NCBI RefSeq assembly: GCF_016598485.1
Contig: NZ_JAEMUW010000024.1
Coordinates: forward strand, 30,938 to 94,937
Origin: Micromonospora coerulea
GTDB taxonomy: Bacteria; Actinomycetota; Actinomycetes; Mycobacteriales; Micromonosporaceae
Direction of reading: 5' to 3'
DNA length: 64,000 nucleotides
The translations under genes were made by a program, and so were the position numbers. The notes beneath the pieces were generated by a model. It was not told where the DNA came from. It saw nothing but the letters and a program-made list of their open reading frames with translations, and made no database searches. Below, piece by piece: positions 1 to 9,600 of this stretch. How positions within the stretch are numbered: the first letter of the stretch is position 1; the number at the start of each line of letters is the position of its first letter.

Positions 1-1710
1 GACGCGCGGGTGCTGCGCGAGCACTACCCAGCGATGAAAAGCTACATGGACTACCTCGCCAGCAAAGCGAACGGGCACATCCTCTCCTACGGGCTCGGCG
101 ACTGGGTGGCCTTCGACACGAGCACGCCGCTGGCCGTCACCGCGACGACCGCGTACTACCGGTTCGCCACCGCCATGACACAGATCGCCGAGGCGGTCGG
201 GGACACGGCGGGCAAGGCCGCGTACGCCGAGCGGGCCGAACAGATCCGCAGCGCGTTTAACGCCAAGTACTTCCATGCCGTTACGAACAGCTACGCGTCC
301 GGTAGCCAGGCCAGCAACGCGCTGCCGCTGTGGGCCGGCATGGTTCCCGCCGACGCCCGGGCGGCCGTCCTCCAGCACGTCGTCGACGACGTCAAGGCGC
401 GGGGCAACCACCTGTCCACGGGCGAGATCGGCCTGCCCGCCCTGCTGGACGTGCTCGCCGACGGCGGTCACGCCGACCTGGTCGAAGCGCTGGCCAACAA
501 CCCGAGCAGCCCGAGCTACGCCTACCAGGTGCTGCACGGCGCGACCACGCTCACCGAACTGTGGGACGGACCGACGGCGGGCGCCTCGCAGAACCACTTC
601 ATGCTCGGCGCCATCGACGGCTGGTACTACCGGTACCTCGGCGGCATCCGCTCCACGACACCCGGCTACCAGACCTTCCTCGTGCAGCCGGAGGTCACCG
701 GCGACATGTCCCACGTACGAGCCGAGCAGCGCTCGCCGTACGGCCGGATCGTCAGCGAGTGGCGCCGCGACGGGAAGACCCTGCACCTCGACGTCGAGGT
801 GCCCGTCAACAGCAGCGCGACCGTCTCGGTGCCGCTGTTCGGCGAGGGCTCCGGTCGCTGGCGTGCCTCGGCGACCGCTGGCGCCACGTTCGTCGGCATC
901 GAGGGTGACCGCGCGGTCTACCGGGTCGGCTCGGGTCGATGGTCGTTCATCACCCGCACCCCGGACACGCCGCCGCAGACGAGCCCGGTGGTCGTCGAGG
1001 CGTCCACCGGCCAGGCCGCGGTCGTGCCGGGCTGGAACTCGAACGCGACCTTCCGGTTGGTCAACCTCGGCGACACCGAGGTTACGGCGCGGCCGCAGGT
1101 CACGGCGTCCGTCGGCTTCACCGCGACCATGGACGCCGACTCGGTCACCGTGCCCGCGGGGCAGGGCATGGAGGTTCCGGTCGCGATCGAGCGGACCGAC
1201 CAGGGCACGACGAGCGGCACGGTGAGTCTCGCCGTGGGCACGAGCACAGCGAGCGTGCCCCTCGTGGCGACCGGCAACCTCACCCGCGTCGCGACAGTGA
1301 CGGCCTCCAGCACCTGGCCCGGCTTCTCGGCCGCCAAGGCGAACGACGGCGACACTTCCGCGGCGCGCTGGGACGGCGGCGCCGGCTGGAACGACGGCAC
1401 CTTCCAGACCTTCCCGGACACCCTGACCGCGACGTGGAGCCGTCCGGTCACCCTCGACCAGGCCCGGCTCTACACCCACCCCGACGCCCGCTACGCCCTG
1501 CGGGACTTCGACGTCCAGGCGTTCGTCGACGGCCAGTGGCGAACGGTGGCGTCCGTGCGCGGCAACAGCGCGGGCCGGGTGGACACGACGTTCGCCGCCA
1601 CGAGCACGACCGCGCTGCGGCTGGCCGCGCTGGCCAGCAATGACGGCCAGTTCAGCCGGGTGATCGAACTCGAGGCGTACTCCCCAGGCACCTCCCCGCC
1701 GACCACCTGA
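1..1710 (+). CDS. Alpha-L-rhamnosidase, GH78, C-terminal part (gene starts upstream)
   Basis: The frame is open from base 1, so the start lies outside the window; 569 codons are seen. The visible part begins inside the (alpha/alpha)6 catalytic barrel of a GH78 enzyme, which cuts terminal alpha-L-rhamnose. The motif TTLTELWDGP holds the expected catalytic-base glutamate (codon at 556). The barrel ends with the family's IDGWYYRYLGGI and PGYQTFLVQP strings, then the C-terminal beta sandwich (to about base 950), a NEW3-like Ig fold (about 1000-1270) and an F5/8-type C (discoidin) carbohydrate-binding domain (about 1285-1690). The discoidin domain resembles the one ending the GH106 gene at 16710. 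It is first in a run of six rhamnosidases. The acid residues lie outside the window, so activity cannot be judged. Confidence 0.88.
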   Translation, partial: DARVLREHYPAMKSYMDYLASKANGHILSYGLGDWVAFDTSTPLAVTATTAYYRFATAMTQIAEAVGDTAGKAAYAERAEQIRSAFNAKYFHAVTNSYASGSQASNALPLWAGMVPADARAAVLQHVVDDVKARGNHLSTGEIGLPALLDVLADGGHADLVEALANNPSSPSYAYQVLHGATTLTELWDGPTAGASQNHFMLGAIDGWYYRYLGGIRSTTPGYQTFLVQPEVTGDMSHVRAEQRSPYGRIVSEWRRDGKTLHLDVEVPVNSSATVSVPLFGEGSGRWRASATAGATFVGIEGDRAVYRVGSGRWSFITRTPDTPPQTSPVVVEASTGQAAVVPGWNSNATFRLVNLGDTEVTARPQVTASVGFTATMDADSVTVPAGQGMEVPVAIERTDQGTTSGTVSLAVGTSTASVPLVATGNLTRVATVTASSTWPGFSAAKANDGDTSAARWDGGAGWNDGTFQTFPDTLTATWSRPVTLDQARLYTHPDARYALRDFDVQAFVDGQWRTVASVRGNSAGRVDTTFAATSTTALRLAALASNDGQFSRVIELEAYSPGTSPPTT

Positions 1711-1786
1711 GCACCGTAGACAGGCACGAACACCCGCGAGTGGTTGAAACGGTCCAACGTTCACGAGGATCCGGAGGCACATCCAC

Positions 1787-4700
1787 ATGAGCTCACGCAC
1801 CCGGCACGCCTTCCTCGCCTTGTCGCTCGTCGCCCTGGTCGTCTCCCTGGCGCCGCCTCAAGCGATCGCCGCGAGCGCTTCCGCGCTGAGCGTGACGTCA
1901 CTGGAGACCGAGCACGCCCACAACCCGCTCGGAATCGACGCAGCCCGCCCACGGCTCGGTTGGGCCCTGTCATCGTCCGAGCGCGGCCAGCGCCAGTCCG
2001 CGTACGAGATCCTCGTCGCCACCTCGCCGAGCGGGCTCGCGCCGGGCGAGGCGGACGTCTGGGACAGCGGTCGCGTCAGCTCGAGCGCCACGTTCGACGT
2101 GCGCTACGCCGGGCCGGGCCTCGCGTCGCGGACCCGCTACTGGTGGCGGGTCCGCTCCTGGGACGCGCAGGGCCGCGCTTCGGGCTTCAGCGCCCCGGCC
2201 TGGTTCGAGACGGCCTTCCTCGACGCGGACCAGTGGACCGGCTCGTGGATCGGCGCGCCGGTGGCCACCGCCGACAAGCCGAGCCTGCAGGGCGCGTCCT
2301 GGATCTGGTATCCGGAGGGCGATCCGGGCAGCTCCGCGCCCGCGGCTACCCGCGTGTTCCGGCGTAGCTTCTCGGTGCCTTCGGTTGCGGAGCTGACCTC
2401 GGCCCGGCTGGTCATGACCGGTGACGACGGCTTCACCGCGTGGATCGACGGCACCCAGGTGGCCAGCGCCGACCCGCGCCCGGAGCTGGAAAGCTGGCGT
2501 ACACCCGTCGTTGCCGACGTCACCTCGGCGGTCCGGGGCGATGCGAACGTGCTCGCGGTGGCCGCGACCAACGGCCGGGTAAGCCCGGCCGGCCTGCTCG
2601 GCCGGCTGGAGTTGCGCTACGCCGACGGGACGACGACCCAGGTGGACACGGACGGGGCGTGGCGGTCGGCCACCGGACCGGCCGACGGCTGGCAGCAGGC
2701 GGGCTTCGACGACACGGCGTGGCCGGCCGCGAAGGTGATCACCGCCTGGGGTGGCAGCCCGTGGGGCCAGGTTGCGGTTGCTACCCCGACCGCGCCGGAG
2801 CCGTTGCTGCGCAAGGAGTTCGCCGTCCGTGACACGCCCGTACGCCGGGCGCGCCTGTACCTCAGCGGCGTCGCGTACGCCGAGGCGACGCTCAACGGCC
2901 GGCAGACCACCGATGCCGTGCTCGAACCGGGCTTCACCCGCTACGACCGCACCGTTCAGTACGTCACCCGGGACGTCACGGATACCCTGCGGCCGGGGAC
3001 CAACGCCCTGGGCGTACGGCTCGGCCGTGGCTTCTACGGCATGACCCAGGCCAACGTCTGGAACTGGCACACCACAGCGTGGACCGGCGAGCCGCGCGTG
3101 CTCGGCCAACTGGAGATCGAGTACGCCGACGGCACGCGGCAGGTGATCGCCACCGACGGATCCTGGCGCACGGCGGAGGGGCCGGTGCGGTACGACTCGC
3201 TCTACGGTGGCGAGACCTACGACGCCCGTGCCGAGCAGTCCGGCTGGGACGCACCAGGCTTCGACGCCGGCGCCTGGCGGCCGGTCGCGGTGGTCACGGC
3301 ACCGGCCGGTGGACTCATCGCCGAGAGCCAGGAGCCGATCCGGGTCGCCGAGACGCTCCGCCCGACCAAGGTCACCTCACCGCGCGCCGGCGTGTACGTG
3401 TTCCACCTGCCGCGCAACGTCGCGGGGTGGGCGCGGATACGCGCGCGGGGCGCGGGCGGCACCAAGGTCACCCTGCGTTACGGCGAAACGCTGGACGCCG
3501 CCGGCAACCTCGTGTCCGCCAACGGTCTCGTCACCGGCCGATTCCAGACCGACGAGTACGTGCTGGCCGGGCGCGCCGAGCCGGAGCAATGGGAGTCGCG
3601 CTACACCTACAAGGGCTTTCAGTACGTCGAGGTGACCGGCTGGCCCGGCACGCCGACTCTCGAAGACCTCGACGGCCGGGTCGTCCACACCGACCTCGCC
3701 TCGGTCGGAGACTGGTCCAGCTCCCAGCCGCTGTTCGAGACGGTGCGTGAGCTGACCCGGCGCACCGTTCTCAACAACGCCCACGGGATCCCCACCGACA
3801 CGCCGATGTACGAGAAGAACGGCTGGGCCGGCGACGCGCAGCTCATGGCCGAGACCGACATGTTCGAGTTCGACATGCGGCGGTTCTACGAGAAGTGGCT
3901 GGGCGACATCCGGGACAGTCAGGGCGCGGACGGCCTCGTACCGGGCATCGCGCCGGACAACGGCTGGGGGCTGGGATGGCCCGGCCAGGCACCGCCGTGG
4001 GATGCGGCGTACGTGCTGATCCCGTGGGCGATGTACGAGCGCTACGGCGACCGGGACATCCTCGCGGCGCACTACCCCGACATTCGCAAGTACATCGAGT
4101 ACGAGATCGGGCGCGCGCCCGGCGGCCTGCACTCGAGCTCGCTCAACGACTACCTCGCTCCCGGCTACGGCGGGAACAGCCCCGAGGATCCGACCCTGGC
4201 AGGCACGGCGTACGCCTACGCGAACGTCTCGGCCATGGCTCAGATCGCGGACGTCCTCGACAAGGACGCCGACGCCGGGCGCTACCGGGCGGCCGCGGCG
4301 CGCATCCGTGATGCCTTCAACGCGGCCTTCCTGCGGGCAGACGCGTACGTGACGTCGTCCGACCCGGGCTACCGACAGACCAACAACCTTCTGCCGCTCG
4401 CGTTCGACATGGTGCCGGCGGAGAAGGTGGAGCCCGTCGTGGCCCGTCTCGTGCGGGAGATCGGCGTCAAGGGCGACCACCTCGACACCGGCGCGTTGGG
4501 AACGAAGTTCCTGCTCACCGAGCTGACCCGCCGCGGTTACGGCGACCTGGCCTACCGGATCGCGACGCAGCGCACATACCCCTCCTGGGGCTACTGGGTC
4601 GACAACGGCGCGACGTCGCTGTGGGAACGGTGGGACCTCGGCGCGCGCTCTCGTGACCACGCCTTCCTCGGCGGCGCCATCGGGGAGTGGTTCTACGAAG

Positions 4701-6514
4701 ACCTGGCGGGTATCCGGCCCACCGCGCCCGGCTACGAGCGCTTCGACGTGGCACCCCAGCTGGTCGGCGACCTCACCACCGCCTCGGCGCGGCTCAACAC
4801 CGTACGCGGCGTGGTGGCGAGTGCGTGGCGCAAGCGCGAGGGTGGTGCCCTCGACCTGGACGTGACCGTGCCGGTGGGCGCCACCGCGACGGTGTCCGTC
4901 CCCGCCGCCAACCGCTGGGCGGTGATCGAGAGCGGAAGGCCCGCCGCGGACTCGCCCGGCGTCACGTTCGTCAAGTTCGCGGGCGGCCGGGCGGTGTTCT
5001 CCGTCGGCTCCGGCACGTACGCCTTCCGAACCGGTCCCCAGGCTGCCCGCATCGGCGCCGCGATCGATGCCGCCTCCGCGCTCGGCGACGCCGTCACCAG
5101 CGCGGACCTCAGCCCGGCTCAGCGGGGCTACGCCGACGCGCGCACCCGTAGCATCGCGGATGGGCTGCACCAGTCGCTGGAAAAGACCGCGCGCGGCGAC
5201 ATCGACGCGGCCGGCCAGCTCGTGCAGCAGTCTCTGGCCGCCGAGGCGCACATGTCCCGGTGGCTCGGCCGCCAGGACGGGCTGCCCGATGCGGATCCGC
5301 ATCGCCTGAACGAGACGCTCACCGCGCTGCACAAGGCGCTGTCGGAGGCGTCCGCTGTGCTGCTCGGCATCACCGTCGAGCTGACCGGAGCCGATGAGGC
5401 GCTGGTCGCGGGCAGCACCGCGCGGCTCACCGCGGTCGTACGCAACAGCGGCGCCGCGCCGGTGCGCGACGTACACGTGGCGGCGAGCGCACCGGACGGC
5501 TGGACGGTCCGTGCGGGCGGCGACACCGGCACCGGCGCGATCCGCCCCGGCGACACCTTCTCCGTGCCGCTGGACGTGATCGCGCCGCTGTCCGCGTCCG
5601 CCGACAGCGTCCCGCTGCACCTCACGCTGGGCTGGACCGCCAGCGGCGGCACCGCGGACACGGCATACGACGAGTTCCTCGCCGTGCGGCCCGCCGTCAC
5701 GGTCGGGACACCCCGCGTCGACGCCTGGCCCGACCAACCCGGCACGCCGGTGACCGTCTACGTGCCGGTGGGCAACGCAGCCGACGTGGCACTGGCGGGC
5801 GCGGCGGAGGCGAGCGCCCCCCAAGGCTGGACGGTGACACCGGAGACAGCAGAGCTGCGCGTCCCGGCAGGCGGCACAGCAAACGTGCAGCTCCGCCTGA
5901 CGCCGACCGGCGCCGCCATACCGGCGAGCGCAGACCTCGCCCTGTCCCTGACGTTGCGCCCCGAGGGACGTACGGACGAGCTGCACCTGCCGGCCACGGT
6001 CCGGGTGGGAAACCTGGCCCGAGGCCGGCCAGTCGCCGCCGCGCACAGCCTGGAGGTCGCCAACTGGTCCAAGAGCCTGCTCGTGGACGGTAAGCGCCGC
6101 AGCGAGGACTCGGCAAAGGGCTACACAAGCAACCCACCCTCCACCAGCCGCGACGCCGTCGAGTGGGTTTCGATAGACCTCGGCGCGCCGACCTCCCTGG
6201 ACCGGGTCATGCTCCACCCGCGCACGCAGACACCGAACGACAACGGTGTGCCGGCGGACGGGGCGGCCTTCCCGCGTACGTTCCAGATCCAGACCTCCGA
6301 CGACGGGTCGACGTGGCAAACCGTCCGGACGGTCACGGATCACGTGCAGCAAGGCACGCCACCGCAGGCGTACGCGCTCGACGGCGTCATCGCACGCTAC
6401 GTCCGCGTGTACGTCACGGTGCTCGGCGATCCGGCAGGTGACGACGCGCAGCGAGGCCTGTACCGGCTCCAGCTCGCCGAGTTCGAGGCGTACGGAGCGC
6501 AGGTCAAGCCATGA
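1787..6514 (+). CDS. Secreted multidomain alpha-L-rhamnosidase, GH78
   Basis: 1575 residues. ATG at 1787 follows GGAGG by nine bases and opens a Sec signal peptide (about 1-28). Domains in order: GH78 N-terminal fibronectin-like fold (35-160), an extra galactose-binding-like fold (170-290), Bac_rhamnosid_N (320-490), the rhamnosidase beta sandwich (500-610), the (alpha/alpha)6 barrel (620-975), the C-terminal sandwich, an Ala-rich helical segment (about 1085-1195), two NEW3-like folds, and an F5/8 type C domain (about 1410-1570). The GH78 catalytic set is complete: D671 and E676 in TDTPMYEKNGWAGD, W680, D683, and base E947 in LWERWD; the spacing is that of characterised GH78 enzymes. It should release non-reducing rhamnose outside the cell. 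The helical segment is unusual for the family. Confidence 0.93.
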   Translation: MSSRTRHAFLALSLVALVVSLAPPQAIAASASALSVTSLETEHAHNPLGIDAARPRLGWALSSSERGQRQSAYEILVATSPSGLAPGEADVWDSGRVSSSATFDVRYAGPGLASRTRYWWRVRSWDAQGRASGFSAPAWFETAFLDADQWTGSWIGAPVATADKPSLQGASWIWYPEGDPGSSAPAATRVFRRSFSVPSVAELTSARLVMTGDDGFTAWIDGTQVASADPRPELESWRTPVVADVTSAVRGDANVLAVAATNGRVSPAGLLGRLELRYADGTTTQVDTDGAWRSATGPADGWQQAGFDDTAWPAAKVITAWGGSPWGQVAVATPTAPEPLLRKEFAVRDTPVRRARLYLSGVAYAEATLNGRQTTDAVLEPGFTRYDRTVQYVTRDVTDTLRPGTNALGVRLGRGFYGMTQANVWNWHTTAWTGEPRVLGQLEIEYADGTRQVIATDGSWRTAEGPVRYDSLYGGETYDARAEQSGWDAPGFDAGAWRPVAVVTAPAGGLIAESQEPIRVAETLRPTKVTSPRAGVYVFHLPRNVAGWARIRARGAGGTKVTLRYGETLDAAGNLVSANGLVTGRFQTDEYVLAGRAEPEQWESRYTYKGFQYVEVTGWPGTPTLEDLDGRVVHTDLASVGDWSSSQPLFETVRELTRRTVLNNAHGIPTDTPMYEKNGWAGDAQLMAETDMFEFDMRRFYEKWLGDIRDSQGADGLVPGIAPDNGWGLGWPGQAPPWDAAYVLIPWAMYERYGDRDILAAHYPDIRKYIEYEIGRAPGGLHSSSLNDYLAPGYGGNSPEDPTLAGTAYAYANVSAMAQIADVLDKDADAGRYRAAAARIRDAFNAAFLRADAYVTSSDPGYRQTNNLLPLAFDMVPAEKVEPVVARLVREIGVKGDHLDTGALGTKFLLTELTRRGYGDLAYRIATQRTYPSWGYWVDNGATSLWERWDLGARSRDHAFLGGAIGEWFYEDLAGIRPTAPGYERFDVAPQLVGDLTTASARLNTVRGVVASAWRKREGGALDLDVTVPVGATATVSVPAANRWAVIESGRPAADSPGVTFVKFAGGRAVFSVGSGTYAFRTGPQAARIGAAIDAASALGDAVTSADLSPAQRGYADARTRSIADGLHQSLEKTARGDIDAAGQLVQQSLAAEAHMSRWLGRQDGLPDADPHRLNETLTALHKALSEASAVLLGITVELTGADEALVAGSTARLTAVVRNSGAAPVRDVHVAASAPDGWTVRAGGDTGTGAIRPGDTFSVPLDVIAPLSASADSVPLHLTLGWTASGGTADTAYDEFLAVRPAVTVGTPRVDAWPDQPGTPVTVYVPVGNAADVALAGAAEASAPQGWTVTPETAELRVPAGGTANVQLRLTPTGAAIPASADLALSLTLRPEGRTDELHLPATVRVGNLARGRPVAAAHSLEVANWSKSLLVDGKRRSEDSAKGYTSNPPSTSRDAVEWVSIDLGAPTSLDRVMLHPRTQTPNDNGVPADGAAFPRTFQIQTSDDGSTWQTVRTVTDHVQQGTPPQAYALDGVIARYVRVYVTVLGDPAGDDAQRGLYRLQLAEFEAYGAQVKP

Positions 6515-6615
6515 GCGCCCGAGTTCAGCCATGGCATTCGTCGATGCCGCACCGCCGCAGCGGGTGGCGACAAGCCCGCGCGGGCGACAGTTTCCGAGTG
6601 ACCAGAGGGGATGTC

Positions 6616-9600
6616 ATGGCACAACGGTTCATCACCTGGACGGCGGGTGCCGCGGCCGCGCTGCTCCTCGCCGCTACCGTTCCGTTGGCTGCGGCGGCCA
6701 GCCCTGGCGGCACCGGGGAGACCGGGTGGGACGCGAAGACCGGGCGGCTGGATCCGGCTGCGTTCTCAAATCCGCCGGCGACGGACCGGCCGCACGCCTT
6801 CTGGTTCTGGAACGGCAAGCTCACCGAGGACGAGCTGTCGCGGCAGCTCGACGAGATGAAGGCCAAGGGCATCGAGGAGTTCTTCATCCACCCGCGGCAG
6901 GGGTTGGGCGGAGACTTCGGCGTCACCGAGAACGGCTACTACCTGTCGAAGGACTACTTCGACAAGGTGGGCTTCGCGCTCGCCGAGGCGAAGCGGCGCG
7001 GCATGAAGGCGTGGCTCTACGACGACCTCAACTGGCCGAGCGGCTTCGCCGGCGGCCGTACGGTCAAGGGCGGCGACGTCGACGGGAAGGCCGTGCCCGC
7101 CGATCCCGACTACCTGCCGTGGTATCTCACCCCGGTCGCCAAGGACGTCACCGGCCCGGCCAGCTATGACCAGCCGGTACCGGTGCCGGTGCCGGCGGGC
7201 TGGTCGGTCAGCGACGAGGTCCTCACCGTCAACGGCGGCGAGGTCGGCCCGGCCAAGGACGGCGCCGACTGGTCGGGCTACCGGATGGAGTTCGACCTGA
7301 CCGTCGACGCGCTTTCCGGCGGATGGACCGTGCACGGCCGGGACGCCGGCAATCTGGTCATGGTCAACCTGACGAGCACCTCCCCGTACAACCCGGAGGC
7401 CGCCTCGACGTTCGGCGTGCACGTCCGGGTGAACGGGGCGTACCAGCTCATCGGCGCTCGCATCCCGGCAGGAAAGACGATCCGCGACGGCGAGCGGCAC
7501 CACGTCGCGACCGACATCCGCGGCGACACCGTGACGCTCTTCCTCGACGGCCAGGAGGTCGGCAACCGCAGCGACCCGCGAATCGGCGCGCTCGTCAAGG
7601 GTCGCGTCGGCCTGCGCTCCGGCCAGGACGAACGAGCGCGCTTCGACAACCTGAAGGTCACCGCGCTCGACGGCGGAGCCACCCTCCTGGCAGACGACTT
7701 CTCCGCCGGCCTCGCCCGCTGGGACGTCACCCAGTCGCCGGCGTCCTCGCTCGTCGCCGCCGTCGCCCTGCGCAAGCGTGGCGACGGGAGCTGCGTGACC
7801 GGCGGGCAGGCGCGCGGTAGCGCTCTGGACGGCGACTCGGCCATGGAGCTGACCGGCAAGGTGGGCGTCGACGGCCGGCTGCGCTGGGACGTGCCGGAGG
7901 GCCACTGGTGTCTGCTGCACCTCGTGCAGCGTCCGCTGGTCAACTACCACCCGGACCTCGAGCCCGACCAGCCGTACGTCGACATGCTCAACCCCCAGGC
8001 GACGCAGAAGTTCATCGACATCACCCACGAGACGTACGCCCGCCGTTTCGGCGGCGACTTCGGTTCGACGATCCAGGGCATCTTCAACGACGAGCCGGGC
8101 TTCTACAACAACTTCCCGGACAACCGGGGAGGCGTCGACTCGCTCGGCTCCATCCCGTGGACGCCCGGGTTCCGCGACTACCTGACCGGCAACGCCGGGT
8201 ACGACCTCACCGGTCGGCTCGCCGCGCTCTGGTACGACACCGGCGCGGCCACCACGAAGACCAGGATCGACTACTACGACGCGCTCTCCGACCGCTACAA
8301 CGAGGCGCACACCAAGCCGCTGGCCGACTGGGCGCAGGAACACCACATCGCGCTGATCTCCAACCCGCTCGTCGAGGAGGACCTCGGCAGCCACCGGCTC
8401 ATCGAGGGCGGCAGCTGGTTCGAGATGAGCAAGCACTACCAACTTCCCGGCATGGACCTGATCAGCGGCCTGGACACCAACGCCATCACGCCCAAGCTGA
8501 ACTCGTCGGTGGCGCACCTGTTCGACCGCAAGCGCAACCTCGCCGAGACCTTCGGCGCGTTCGGGTGGGACCTGTCGATGGAGGAGATGAAACGCACGGT
8601 CGCCTGGGAGGTGGCCGGCGGCGTGGACCTCATCGACAACCACGCCTTCTACTACTCCACCGATGGGCAGCGGCGGTACGAGTCGCAGCCGAGTGAGTTC
8701 TTCCAGAACACGTTCTGGCCGCGCTTCGACGCGTACGCCTCATTCACCGGGCGGCTCGTCGAGCCGGCCCGGGGAGCCACGCCGGTGAACCCGGTAGGCC
8801 TGCTCTATCCCAGCTCGTCGGTGATGGCCGAGGGGACGCCGTGGACGGTCCGCGGCTTCGCCGGCAACGGTCCCGGGCTGAGCGAGGTCGACGGCTCGTG
8901 GAAGGGCACGTCCAACGCCCTGCTCGCCGCGCAGCTCGACTTCGACTATCTCGACGAACTCGCGCTCGCTGGGGACCCGGACCTCAACGTGGGGCTCACC
9001 GTCGACGACGGTCGGCTGCGGCTGCACGACCAGACCTTCCAGGCCCTGGTCATGCCGAAGACGACCGTGCTCTCGCTGGAGGCGCTCGCCGCCGCCGAGC
9101 GGCTGGTCGCCCAGGGCGGCACCCTCGTGGCAGTCGACGGCCTGCCGACCCGGGAGGCCGACGGCCGGGACGCCGAGCTGCGCCAGCGGCTGGCGGCCCT
9201 GTTCGGCACCGACCCCGCCGCACCGTCGGCCGCCCACAAGACCAGCGCCGCCGGTGGCCTCGCCGTCTACCTGCCGTCCCGCACCGACCTCGCAGCGACG
9301 CTGAAGGAGCGGATCGACCCCGGCGTCACCCTCATGCCGGCCAGCCCCGACATCCGGATACGGCACGTGAAGCGGGCGGCAGACGACGCAGTGCTCATCA
9401 CCAATCTCTCGGCCGGGACGGTACGCACCGACGTGACGGTCAGCGTGCCGCAGGTGCCCGAGATCTGGGACCCGGAGACGGGCCGGACTGACGTGGCGCC
9501 CGTGTTCCGGCTCGGCGACGACCGGGTGACGGTGCCGATGCAGTTGCGGCCCTACGAGGCGACCTGGCTGGTCTTCCGACCCGGTGTGCATCCGATCGGC

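Noticed and set aside
1744..1763. Operator-like TTGAAACGGTCCAACGTTCA before the GH78 gene
   Set aside because: Only TGAA and TTCA at the ends are symmetric, and no other copy was seen in the window; too weak to call.
3377..6532. Very long open frame (over 1000 codons) on the minus strand opposite the GH78 gene
   Set aside because: It is a by-product of high GC at third positions. It has no family resemblance, and the plus strand encodes a complete enzyme with catalytic motifs. The same applies to long antisense frames at 6766-8643, 8740-9612, 12438-13736 and 15269-17146.
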